Shown piece after piece: positions 54,990 through 63,341 of a stretch of 64,000 nt of DNA. Position numbers and translations under genes: made by a program. The notes beneath the pieces were generated by a model that worked only from the letters and a program-made list of their open reading frames with translations, was not told the origin of the DNA and searched no databases. Location: the NCBI RefSeq assembly GCF_014656415.1, contig NZ_BNCJ01000006.1:62001-126000 (forward strand). The letters run 5' to 3'. Position 1 is the stretch's first letter; every line of letters begins with the position of its first letter. This DNA comes from Seohaeicola zhoushanensis. Its GTDB lineage: Bacteria > Pseudomonadota > Alphaproteobacteria > Rhodobacterales > Rhodobacteraceae.

Positions 54990-55187
54990 CGTCTTCGTCC
55001 TGCACCACCTGAACGCCGGGCCCCGGCCCTGCGCGGCTCCTTCCTATGCGCACCGTCCGGTGCGGTCAACGCCATGCGGTCACAGGCGCAACAGGGCGTG
55101 AAAATGGCCCCGAAAGGCATGGCCTTTGCACAGCTTTCCTGATTATCTGCCCCCCGAGTTCATGCAACGAGATTTACGGGACGAACG

Positions 55188-57011
55188 ATGAAAAACCTGT
55201 TTGCCGCGATCATGGTCCTTTTGACCCTGACCGCGACCAGTGCCGCCGCACAGACCAGTGACGACACCGTCTGGGTGCAGATCGAGGCGCATCCTTCGCT
55301 TCGCGTCGCGCAGGAGCGCGCGCAACTCTACTCTGGCGTGCTGGCCGACGTGAACGGCTTCGCGCTGGGGGGAAGCTGGTATGGCATCGTCCTTGGCCCC
55401 TATACCCGCGCCGACGCCGAACGGGTGCTAGAGGTCTACCGGGCGCAGCAGCAGATCCCGCAGGATTCCTTCATCGCCTTCAGCCGCAATTTCGGGCAGC
55501 AATACTGGCCCGTCGGGGCCAATGCGCTGACGCAGGCGCCGGCCACAGCGCCGGTGGCCGAGAGCGCGGCGCCGGTCGCGGTCGAAGAGACCCCGGTGGC
55601 CCCGGTCGCCGAGACCCCCGCCCCGCAGCCGCAGGTCGAGACAGCGGTGGTGGTCGCCCCCCCGGCCCCTGCTCCGGCGCCCATGGTCGACACCGAAAGC
55701 CCCGCCGAGGCACGCCGCACCGAGGCCGCGCTGAGCGCGGAAGAGCGCAAGGCACTGCAGGTCGCGTTGGCGTCGGCCGGGTTCTACAACTCGTCCATCG
55801 ACGGGGCCTTCGGTGCCGGCACCCGCCGCTCGATGGGTGAATGGCAGTCGTTCAACGGGCTGGAGCCGACCGGCGTGCTGACCACGATGCAGCGCAAGAT
55901 GCTGATGGATCAGTACAATGCGCCGATCCTCAGCGTCGGCATGGCATCGCACACCGACGCGCAGGCCGGCATCCGGATGGACATTCCCGCCGCCGAGGTC
56001 GCCTTCTCGCGCTATGAACCGCCGTTTGCGCATTACGATTCCACCGGCTCGCTGGGCGTGCGGGTGCTGCTGATCTCGCAGCCGGGTGATCGCAACACGC
56101 TCTACGGTCTCTACGACATCATGCAGACGCTGGAGATCGTGCCGCTGGAAGGCCCGCGCTCGAAATCGGGCGACAGCTTCACCCTGGAAGGCCGCGGGCG
56201 CGATTTCGTCTCCTACACCGAGGCCACGCTCGAGGGCGGCGAGATCAAGGGCTTTACCCTGATCTGGCCGACGGGCGACGAAGAGCGCCGTGAGCGGGTG
56301 CTGACCGCGATGAAGTCGAGCTTTGCACGCGTTCCCGGCGTGCTAGACCCGGCCGCCGGTGCCGACAGCGAGCAGCATATCGACCTCGTCTCGGGGCTCG
56401 AGGTGCGCCGTCCGAAGGTCTCGCGCTCGGGCTTCTACATCGACCCGAAGGGCACCATCGTCACCACCATCGAGGCGGTGCAGCAGTGCAGCCGGATCAC
56501 CGTCGAGCAGGACCACCGCGCCGAGGTTGTTGCCACGGACGAGGGCCTGGGCGTGGCCGTGCTGCGCCCGACCGACCCGCTGGCGCCGATTGCTGTGGCC
56601 AAGCTGCGCGAGGACACGCTTCGGCTGCAGTCCGAGATCGCCGTGTCGGGCTACTCCTACGAGGGCGTGCTTGGCGGGCCGACGCTGACCTTCGGCACGC
56701 TGGCCGACGTCAAGGGGCTGAACGGCGAGGCCGAACAGCAGCGCCTGGCGCTGGCAAGCCTGCCCGGCGATGCCGGCGGGCCGGTGATCGACATCAGCGG
56801 CGGCGTCGTGGGGATGCTGCTGCCGGCGCCCACCGGAAACCGGGTGCTGCCCGAGAACGTGAGCCTCGCCACCGACGCCACCGCGCTGCGCGCGCTGCTC
56901 GCCTCGGTCGGCGTCACGCCGCAGGACAGCAGCGACCGGGGCGCGATCAGCCCGGACGAGCTGAACCGCCTGGCCGATGGCATGACCGTGCTCGTGAGCT
57001 GCTGGGACTGA
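55188..57011 (+). CDS. exported SPOR-like/peptidoglycan-binding protein with degenerate trypsin-like domain
   Basis: A 607-residue secreted protein with a signal peptide ending near AAA. A SPOR-like region (about 28-105; VWVQIEAHPSLRVAQERAQLYSG, WYGIVLGPYTRADAERV) is followed by a Pro/Ala/Val-rich linker, a peptidoglycan-binding_1 domain (about 180-245; IDGAFGAGTRRSMGEWQ) and, from about 410, a trypsin-like fold. The triad positions are replaced: TNAHVV-type His is Glu429, DLALLR-type Asp is Gly455, and GDSGGP-type Ser is Ala529 (GDAGGP). It is therefore probably a non-catalytic, wall-associated binding protein. It is followed nine bases later by a thioesterase gene. Confidence 0.85.
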   Translation: MKNLFAAIMVLLTLTATSAAAQTSDDTVWVQIEAHPSLRVAQERAQLYSGVLADVNGFALGGSWYGIVLGPYTRADAERVLEVYRAQQQIPQDSFIAFSRNFGQQYWPVGANALTQAPATAPVAESAAPVAVEETPVAPVAETPAPQPQVETAVVVAPPAPAPAPMVDTESPAEARRTEAALSAEERKALQVALASAGFYNSSIDGAFGAGTRRSMGEWQSFNGLEPTGVLTTMQRKMLMDQYNAPILSVGMASHTDAQAGIRMDIPAAEVAFSRYEPPFAHYDSTGSLGVRVLLISQPGDRNTLYGLYDIMQTLEIVPLEGPRSKSGDSFTLEGRGRDFVSYTEATLEGGEIKGFTLIWPTGDEERRERVLTAMKSSFARVPGVLDPAAGADSEQHIDLVSGLEVRRPKVSRSGFYIDPKGTIVTTIEAVQQCSRITVEQDHRAEVVATDEGLGVAVLRPTDPLAPIAVAKLREDTLRLQSEIAVSGYSYEGVLGGPTLTFGTLADVKGLNGEAEQQRLALASLPGDAGGPVIDISGGVVGMLLPAPTGNRVLPENVSLATDATALRALLASVGVTPQDSSDRGAISPDELNRLADGMTVLVSCWD

Positions 57012-57020
57012 GGACCGGCC

Positions 57021-57437
57021 GTGAATCAGAACGAGAGCCGTATCCGCGACAGCTTTGCGCGGCAGACGATGATGACGACGGCTGGTGCCGAGCTGGTCTC
57101 GGTCGAGGAAGGCCGCGTCACCATCGCGGCGCCGGTCAGCGACGGCTTTCGCCAGCAGGCCGGATATTCGCACGCCGGTCTGATCTTTGCCCTCGGCGAT
57201 ACGGCGGCGGGCTATGCGGCGCTGACGGTCATGCCGGCGGATGTCGATGTGCTGACGGTCGAGATGAAGATCAACCTGATGTCGCCCGGCATGGGGCGGC
57301 TGGTGGCCGAGGGCCGGGTGCTGAAGCCCGGCCGCCGGCTGGTGATCGTGGCGGCCGACGTCTGGGCCGAGGCCGAGGGCAAGCGGCGGCACGTCGCCGC
57401 GCTGCAGGGCACGATGATCCCGGTCGAGGGCAGCTGA
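57021..57437 (+). CDS. PaaI-family hotdog thioesterase
   Basis: A 138-residue hotdog-fold protein starting at GTG with AGGA six bases upstream. The PaaI-type motif is SHAGLIFALGDTAAGYAALTVMP, with the catalytic Asp in GDTAAGYA, followed by VEMKINLMSP. It would hydrolyse short or aromatic acyl-CoA esters in the cytoplasm. It starts nine bases after the pseudoprotease gene, so they are probably co-transcribed, although no functional link is visible. Confidence 0.87.
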   Translation: MNQNESRIRDSFARQTMMTTAGAELVSVEEGRVTIAAPVSDGFRQQAGYSHAGLIFALGDTAAGYAALTVMPADVDVLTVEMKINLMSPGMGRLVAEGRVLKPGRRLVIVAADVWAEAEGKRRHVAALQGTMIPVEGS

Positions 57438-57449
57438 CCGCGCAGGCTC

Positions 57450-59060
57450 TCAGCCGGCCGCGCCCTGGCCCAGGTCGCGGGCATCCTCCCAGGGGACGTC
57501 GATGATGCAGGTGAGCCCGGTCGAATCCAGCCGCCGGGTCATGCTGCCCGCAAGCTGACGCTCGATCATCAGCTGCATCAGCTTGGAGCCGAAGCCAGGG
57601 TCGGACAGGCCGTCGCCGGTGATATGCTCGCAGGAGGTTTCGACCCAGTTGATACGCAGCCGGCGGTCGTCGGACAGGGTCCAGTCGACCTCGACATGGC
57701 CGCCGTCCCCCTTTAACGCGCCGTATTTGGCGGCGTTGGTCACCAGTTCGTGGAGGACCATCCCCATCGCCTGCGAGGCATCCGAGGTCAGCACCACGTC
57801 GGGCCCGTTCAGGGTGAACAGCCGCCGTTCGGCGCTGGCGTAGGGCGAGAACTCCTGGTTCATCAGCTGGGTCAGCGTCACCGGCTGCCAGCTTTGTTCG
57901 GAGATCAGCGAGTTGTTCCGTGACAGGGCGGCGATGCGGTCCATCAGCTTGTTGCGCATGACGTCGGGCGCCTCGACCCGCGCGAGACGGACCATCGCCA
58001 GCACCACCGATAGCAGGTTGCGCGAGCGGTGGTTGATCTCGCGGTTCATCAGCCGCTCGCGCTCGGCGGCGCGGGCGCGTTCGATGAGGTTCATCATGCG
58101 GCCGAGGACGGCCTCGACGGTCTCGATCTCCAGATCGGTCCAGTGCCGGGCGCGGCGGGAGTGGACGAAGAGGATCGAGGTCGTCACCCCCTCCTCGACC
58201 CATGGCACCGCCAGGGCGGCCTCGCAGCCGAGCGCCTTGAGGATGTCGGGCGCGACGTTGCTGCGGTTCGGGTCGGAGCCGTCGAGACGGATGACATGGC
58301 CATCGAGGATGTCGTTCCAGAAGTCCTCGGCGCCGCTCGGGTAGCTGTCGGTCTCGGATATCCGCGCCACGCCCTCGGCGACCCATTGGTCGATGATCGC
58401 GAAGGAGGGGGTCGGCCCCTTGTCGGTCCAGGCGCGCAGGCCGACGCGGTCGGCGGCGAGGTGCCGGCCCAGCAGGTCGAGCGCTTGGGCCCGGACTTCC
58501 TCGACCCGCGGCACGGTGCGGAAGACGTCGCTCAGTTCCAGCAGCAGCTGGGTCGAGCGCTGCTGGAGCACCTGGCGGGTGGTCTCGTGGCCCGAGTTGA
58601 AGATGCCGCCGATCGAGCCGTCATCGAGCAGGATGGGGGTAAAGTTGTAGGTCCAGTAGGTCTCTTCCTCGACCCCGAAGCGGCGCATCGGCAGCATCTG
58701 GTCCTGCAGGAAGACGCCCTGCCCGGTGGTGATCGCCTGCAGGAACTGCGGCTCGATGATGTGCCAGATGTCCGACCAGACCTCGGCCGCCGGTTCGCCG
58801 AGGCAGCCGGGGTGGCGCGGGCCGGGGATCGCCGACCAGCTGTCGTTGTAGAGCAGCCGCAGCTCGGAGCCCCAGTAGATGCAGGTCGGAAAGGCCGAGT
58901 TCAGCGCGATGCCGAGCGCCGCGCGCAGCGCCTCGGGCCAGCTGTCCGGAGGGCCGAGGGGATGATCCGTCCAGTCGAAGGCGCGGATGCGCGCCGCCAT
59001 CTCGCTGGGGCCGCCGAGGAAGGAGGTCTTGTCGAAATTCGGGGACTGGCGGCGAAGCAA
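57450..59060 (-). CDS. HWE-family sensor histidine kinase (PAS-GAF)
   Basis: A 536-residue soluble sensor kinase. An N-terminal PAS-like domain (about 20-150, TDHPLGPPDSWPEALR to YNFTPILLDDGSIGGI) is followed by a GAF domain (about 175-320) and an HWE kinase core: H-box NREINHRSRNLLSVVLAMVR with His344, N-box HELVTNAAKYGAL, and the INWVET motif (Trp-x-Glu) that names the family. No transmembrane segment is seen. Start at TTG 59060 gives the N-terminal SPNFDKTSFLGGPSEMAARI. No response regulator is adjacent, so the partner is elsewhere. Confidence 0.9.
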   Translation of the reverse strand: MLRRQSPNFDKTSFLGGPSEMAARIRAFDWTDHPLGPPDSWPEALRAALGIALNSAFPTCIYWGSELRLLYNDSWSAIPGPRHPGCLGEPAAEVWSDIWHIIEPQFLQAITTGQGVFLQDQMLPMRRFGVEEETYWTYNFTPILLDDGSIGGIFNSGHETTRQVLQQRSTQLLLELSDVFRTVPRVEEVRAQALDLLGRHLAADRVGLRAWTDKGPTPSFAIIDQWVAEGVARISETDSYPSGAEDFWNDILDGHVIRLDGSDPNRSNVAPDILKALGCEAALAVPWVEEGVTTSILFVHSRRARHWTDLEIETVEAVLGRMMNLIERARAAERERLMNREINHRSRNLLSVVLAMVRLARVEAPDVMRNKLMDRIAALSRNNSLISEQSWQPVTLTQLMNQEFSPYASAERRLFTLNGPDVVLTSDASQAMGMVLHELVTNAAKYGALKGDGGHVEVDWTLSDDRRLRINWVETSCEHITGDGLSDPGFGSKLMQLMIERQLAGSMTRRLDSTGLTCIIDVPWEDARDLGQGAAG

Positions 59061-59234
59061 GGCGACTCTCAGCGGTGGAAGGGAAAAGTATCGGGAGCAC
59101 GAACAGGTAAACCGCCGGCGTTACTGGCCCAAGGATAAGGGCATGTTGATGCCGAGTGCAAACGATTCAGGAAAACAACGTCAAACTTACAACCATAGCG
59201 GGCCGGGTTGCGCGTTTTCGGTCGATTGAAGGTA

Positions 59235-59260
59235 GCCGGCGCCCCTTTCGGGACGCCGGC
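59235..59260 (-). terminator. hairpin after ileS
   Basis: A stem of 11 positions with one mismatch (GCCGGCG and CCC pairing across a TTTC loop) lies seven bases after the ileS stop on the minus strand. The following T tract is weak (TACCTTC). Confidence 0.6.
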
Positions 59261-59266
59261 ACAACC

Positions 59267-62188
59267 TTAACCCAGCGCGCTGTTGCAGCGGGCGCAGACG
59301 CCCGGGTGCGCATGGTTGCCGACGTCGGGCAGGATCTTCCAGCAGCGCTGGCACTTGTCGCCCTCGGCCTTTTCGAAGACCACGCCAACGCCCTCGATCT
59401 CGGGCAGGCGGAAGGCCTCGGACGGGCTCGGGTCGGCGGTGAGCTGGATGCCGGAGGTGATGCAGATATCGTCGAAGCTGGCCGTCTTGAGGGCGGCAAG
59501 CGTCGCGGCATCCTCGACATGCACGGTCGGCGCGGCCTCGAGCGAGGCGCCGATCACCTTGTCCGTGCGCTGCACCTCCAGCGCCGCGGTGACGACGCGG
59601 CGCACGCGGCGGATCGCCGACCATTTCTGCGCCAGCGCCTCGTCGCGCCATTCCGCCGGGGTGGCGGGCATGTCGACCAGGTGAACCGAGCTGTCCTCGC
59701 CGGGGAACCGTTCGAGCCAGACCTCTTCCATGGTGAAGACCAGGATCGGGGCCAGCCAGGTGGTCAGGCGGTGGAACAGCAGGTCGAGCACCGTTCGGGC
59801 GGCCCGGCGGCGCGGCGTGTCGCCGTCGCAGTAGAGCGCGTCCTTGCGGATGTCGAAGTAGAAGGCCGAGAGGTCCACCGTGGCAAAGTTGAACACTGCG
59901 CTGAACACGCCCTGGAAGTCGAACTTGGCATAGCCCTCGCGCACCGTCGCGTCGAGCTCGGCAAGGCGGTGCAGCACCCAGCGTTCCAGCTCGGGCATGT
60001 CGGCGGGTGCAACCCGGTCGGCCTCGGTGAAGTCGTTCAGCGATCCGAGCATGTAGCGCATGGTGTTGCGCAGGCGGCGATAGCTGTCGGAGACGCCCTT
60101 CAGGATCTCGGGCCCGATGCGCTGGTCGGCGGTATAGTCGGTCTGCGCCACCCAGAGCCGCAGGATATCGGCGCCGTATTCGTCGACGATCTTCTGCGGG
60201 GCAATGATGTTGCCCAGCGACTTGGACATCTTGTTGCCCTTCTCGTCGAGCGTGAAACCATGGGTCACCACGTTGCGATAGGGCGCACGGCCGATGGTGC
60301 CGCAGGCCTGCAGCATCGACGAGTGGAACCAGCCGCGGTGCTGGTCGGTGCCTTCCATGTAGACGTCGGCGATGCCGTCCTTGGTTCCATCCGGGCGGTC
60401 GCGCAGCACGAAGGCATGGGTCGAGCCGGAATCGAACCAGACGTCGAGGATGTCGAAGACCTGGATATAGGCGTCGGCGTCATGGTCGTTGCCGAGGAAG
60501 CGTTCCTTGGCGCCCGGCTTGTACCAGGCATCCGCCCCTTCGGCCTCGAAGGCCTCGAGGATGCGGGCATTCACCTTGGGGTCGCGCAGCAGGAAGTCCG
60601 GATCGGTCGGCAACGCGTCCTTCTTGGTGAAGCAGGTCAGCGGCACGCCCCAGGCGCGTTGGCGCGAGAGCACCCAATCGGGCCGCACCTCGATCATCGA
60701 GTAGAGCCGGTTGCGCCCGGTCTGCGGCGTCCATTTCACCAGCTGGTCGATGCTGGTCAGCGCGCGTTCGCGGATGGTCTTGCCATAGGTGTCCTGCCCG
60801 TCGTTGCAGGGGCGGTCGATGGCGGCGAACCATTGCGGCGTGTTGCGGTAGATCACCGGCGCCTTGGAGCGCCAGGAATGCGGGTAGCTGTGCTTGATCT
60901 TGCCACGGGCCAGCAGTCCGCCAACTTCGATCAGCTTGGCGATGACTGCGGCGTTGGCGTCGCCCTCCCAATCGCCCTTCTTGGCCTTGGCCGCAAGGAT
61001 GTGCTTGCCGCCGAAGAACGGCAGGTCGGCCCGGAACGAGCCGTCTTCCATCACGTTGTAGGTGATGACCTGCTCGAGCATCCCGAGGTCGCGGTAAAGC
61101 TCGAATTCCTCCATCCCGTGGCTCGGCGCGCAGTGGACAAAGCCGGTGCCTTCCTCATCGGTGACGAAGTCGGCGGCGCGGAAGTCGCGCGGGTCGTCCC
61201 ATTCGCCGTTGCCGCCCTCGGCCCCGGCGAGCGGGTGTTCCAACTTTACATGCCAAAGATCATCGATCGATACATCCGACAAACGCCGATACATGCTGTC
61301 GTCCAGCCGGGCGCGGTTCATCACGTCGGCGGCGCGTTCATCGGCGAGGATGTAGCGGTCACCGACATTGGCCCAGCATTCATCCGGCGTGCCGGTGACC
61401 TCGTAGAGGCCGTAGGCGATCTTCTCGCCGAAGACGACGCCCTTGTTCGAGGGCATGGTCCAGGGCGTGGTGGTCCAGATCACGACATAGGCGCCGGCGA
61501 GTTCGCCACCGCTTTCCGCGACCCGGAACTTCACCCAGACGGTCGGGCTTTCCTTGTCGTGATACTCGACCTCGGCCTCTGCCAGCGCGGTCTGTTCCAC
61601 CGGCGACCACATCACCGGCTTGGAGCCGAGATAGAGCGTGCCGTTCATCAGGAACTTCTGGAACTCCTCGGCGATCACCCGCTCGGCGTGGAAATCCATC
61701 GTGAGGTAGGGGTTGGCCCAGTTGCCGGTGACGCCCAGCCGCTTGAACTCGGCGCGCTGAATATCGACCCAGCTTTCGGCGAACTTGCGGCATTCCTGGC
61801 GGAAGTCGACTACGTCGACATCGTCCTTGTCCTGCCCCTTCTCGCGGTATTTCTCCTCGATCTTCCATTCGATCGGCAGGCCGTGGCAGTCCCAGCCGGG
61901 GATGTAGCGGCTTTCAAAGCCCATCATCTGGTGCGAGCGGACGATCATGTCCTTGATCGTCTTGTTCAGCGCGTGGCCGATATGGAGGTTGCCGTTGGCA
62001 TAGGGAGGGCCGTCGTGCAGCGTGAAGGGCGGACGATCGCCGGCAGTGTCGCGCAGCTTGTCATAGACGCCGATCCGCTCCCACCGGGCAAGCCATTCGG
62101 GCTCGCGCTTGGGCAGTCCCGCGCGCATCGGGAAATCGGTCTTGGGCAGGTTCAGCGTGTCTTTGTAGTCAACGGTCTCGGCGCACAT
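59267..62188 (-). CDS. ileS: isoleucine--tRNA ligase
   Basis: A 973-residue class I synthetase that charges tRNA-Ile. The signature HIGH motif lies in PPYANGNLHIGHALNK and the KMSKS motif in EKGNKMSKSLGN. The editing domain (TTTPWTMPSNKGVV) is present, and a C-terminal zinc site CQRCW ... CARC closes the protein, as in type 1 IleRS. Length is slightly above E. coli (938). It is a single-gene unit, divergent from queF, with a hairpin at its end. Confidence 0.97.
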   Translation of the reverse strand: MCAETVDYKDTLNLPKTDFPMRAGLPKREPEWLARWERIGVYDKLRDTAGDRPPFTLHDGPPYANGNLHIGHALNKTIKDMIVRSHQMMGFESRYIPGWDCHGLPIEWKIEEKYREKGQDKDDVDVVDFRQECRKFAESWVDIQRAEFKRLGVTGNWANPYLTMDFHAERVIAEEFQKFLMNGTLYLGSKPVMWSPVEQTALAEAEVEYHDKESPTVWVKFRVAESGGELAGAYVVIWTTTPWTMPSNKGVVFGEKIAYGLYEVTGTPDECWANVGDRYILADERAADVMNRARLDDSMYRRLSDVSIDDLWHVKLEHPLAGAEGGNGEWDDPRDFRAADFVTDEEGTGFVHCAPSHGMEEFELYRDLGMLEQVITYNVMEDGSFRADLPFFGGKHILAAKAKKGDWEGDANAAVIAKLIEVGGLLARGKIKHSYPHSWRSKAPVIYRNTPQWFAAIDRPCNDGQDTYGKTIRERALTSIDQLVKWTPQTGRNRLYSMIEVRPDWVLSRQRAWGVPLTCFTKKDALPTDPDFLLRDPKVNARILEAFEAEGADAWYKPGAKERFLGNDHDADAYIQVFDILDVWFDSGSTHAFVLRDRPDGTKDGIADVYMEGTDQHRGWFHSSMLQACGTIGRAPYRNVVTHGFTLDEKGNKMSKSLGNIIAPQKIVDEYGADILRLWVAQTDYTADQRIGPEILKGVSDSYRRLRNTMRYMLGSLNDFTEADRVAPADMPELERWVLHRLAELDATVREGYAKFDFQGVFSAVFNFATVDLSAFYFDIRKDALYCDGDTPRRRAARTVLDLLFHRLTTWLAPILVFTMEEVWLERFPGEDSSVHLVDMPATPAEWRDEALAQKWSAIRRVRRVVTAALEVQRTDKVIGASLEAAPTVHVEDAATLAALKTASFDDICITSGIQLTADPSPSEAFRLPEIEGVGVVFEKAEGDKCQRCWKILPDVGNHAHPGVCARCNSALG

Positions 62189-62426
62189 GGCGGCGTCCTT
62201 CGGATAATCGGTCTGGATGTCTCAGGTCGGTGCGATGCTCGGACACCTTCGCCCGGCGCTTCCTGTCTCAGGGCGCCGGGTTCGTAATTCGCCGGGGAAT
62301 GCGGAAACACCTGGTCATGCGGCGCTTATAGGCGCAAGGGCCCGAGGTGGTAAAGTGGTCAAGGCGCGGCCCTTTGCCCGGGCCCGCGGATCGGATATGA
62401 GCCCGCCCATCCAGGAGAGCGATGCC

Positions 62427-62891
62427 ATGACAGACAGCAAGTATTCCGGCCTGACCCAACTGGGCGGCGCAAGCACCCTGCCCGCCAGCCCCGAGGAGGC
62501 CGTGCTCGAACGGGTCGAGAACACGCAAGGCGAACACGCCTATTGCGTCCGCTTCACCGCGCCCGAGTTCACCTCGCTCTGCCCGATGACCGGACAGCCC
62601 GATTTCGCGCATCTGGTGATCGACTACGTGCCCGAAGGCTGGCTGGTCGAGAGCAAGTCGCTGAAGCTGTTCCTCGGCTCGTTCCGCAACCACGGCGCCT
62701 TCCACGAGGACTGCACGGTGATGGTCGCGCGCCGGCTGGTGGACCTGCTGGCGCCCCGGTGGCTGCGCATCGGCGGATACTGGTATCCGCGCGGTGGGAT
62801 GCCGATCGACGTCTTCTACCAGACCGGGCCGGTGCCCGAGGGCGTCTGGATCCCCGACCAGGGCGTGCCGCCCTATCGTGGGCGGGGGTAA
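62427..62891 (+). CDS. queF: NADPH-dependent 7-cyano-7-deazaguanine reductase
   Basis: A 154-residue unimodular (type I) QueF that reduces preQ0 to preQ1 in queuosine synthesis. The catalytic pair is Cys52 in TSLCPMTGQ and Asp59 in PDF. The motif [21 protein letters not shown] is diagnostic of QueF, as is [13 protein letters not shown]-like DVFYQTG. The ATG at 62427 follows AGGAGAG by eight bases; longer reading upstream is not supported. I see no clear preQ1 riboswitch in the leader. Confidence 0.95.
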   Translation: MTDSKYSGLTQLGGASTLPASPEEAVLERVENTQGEHAYCVRFTAPEFTSLCPMTGQPDFAHLVIDYVPEGWLVESKSLKLFLGSFRNHGAFHEDCTVMVARRLVDLLAPRWLRIGGYWYPRGGMPIDVFYQTGPVPEGVWIPDQGVPPYRGRG

Positions 62892-62898
62892 GGCCAAG

Positions 62899-63325
62899 CC
62901 GGGCGAGCGCCGGCCCGTCGGATGGCGCTGCAAGCTCTGTGGCGGGCGCTTAATGCCTGCCAAGACCGTGTGACCTCCGAGCGCAGTGCGCCGGTGACAA
63001 AGCGCCAGCCCGTCGGGGCGGGCCGGCGCTCGCCCGGCGCCTTCGGCTTGATTCCGGGCGGGTGGCGCGGGGATTGGGGGAGCGGCTATGCTCCTGCGAT
63101 GCCCCTGCGGGTGAGAGCGCCTACTCTTCGAGTTGCGTAGCACCGGGCGAGCGCCGGCCCGTGGGATGGCGCTGCTACGATCGAGGTCGGCGCTTTATCC
63201 CGGCCAAATCCGGACAATCCCTGAGCGTCGCCTGTCGTCGACAAAGCGCCAGCCCGCCGGGACGGGCCGGCGCTCGCCCGGCGCCCATGGCTTGATTCCG
63301 GGCGGGGTGGCGCGGGGATTGGGCG
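62899..63325. repeat. tandem palindromic repeat, two units of about 182 bases
   Basis: Unit 1 spans 62899-63079 and unit 2 63143-63324. Each begins with CCGGGCGAGCGCCGGCCCG and, about 100 bases on, carries its exact reverse complement (arms 62899-62917/63019-63037 and 63143-63161/63263-63281). A shorter inner pair GGCGCT/AGCGCC is also present. A shared tail (GGCTTGATTCCGGGCGG to CGCGGGGATTGGG) closes each unit. The internal loops are similar but diverged. No gene is present in the 450-base gap. Confidence 0.75.
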
Positions 63326-63341
63326 TATGGAAGGACGCCCC

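Noticed and set aside
59156-62287. A 1,043-codon plus-strand open frame opposite ileS
   Set aside because: It is the antisense shadow of an intact isoleucyl-tRNA synthetase gene.
62330-62400. Possible tRNA in the ileS-queF spacer
   Set aside because: A short tRNA-like stretch (GGTGGTAAAGTGGTCAAGG) is present, but there is no cloverleaf, T-loop GTTCGA or acceptor stem.
62320-62426. Possible preQ1 riboswitch before queF
   Set aside because: I looked for the preQ1-I hairpin plus A-rich tail and found neither; the leader also overlaps the ileS promoter region.
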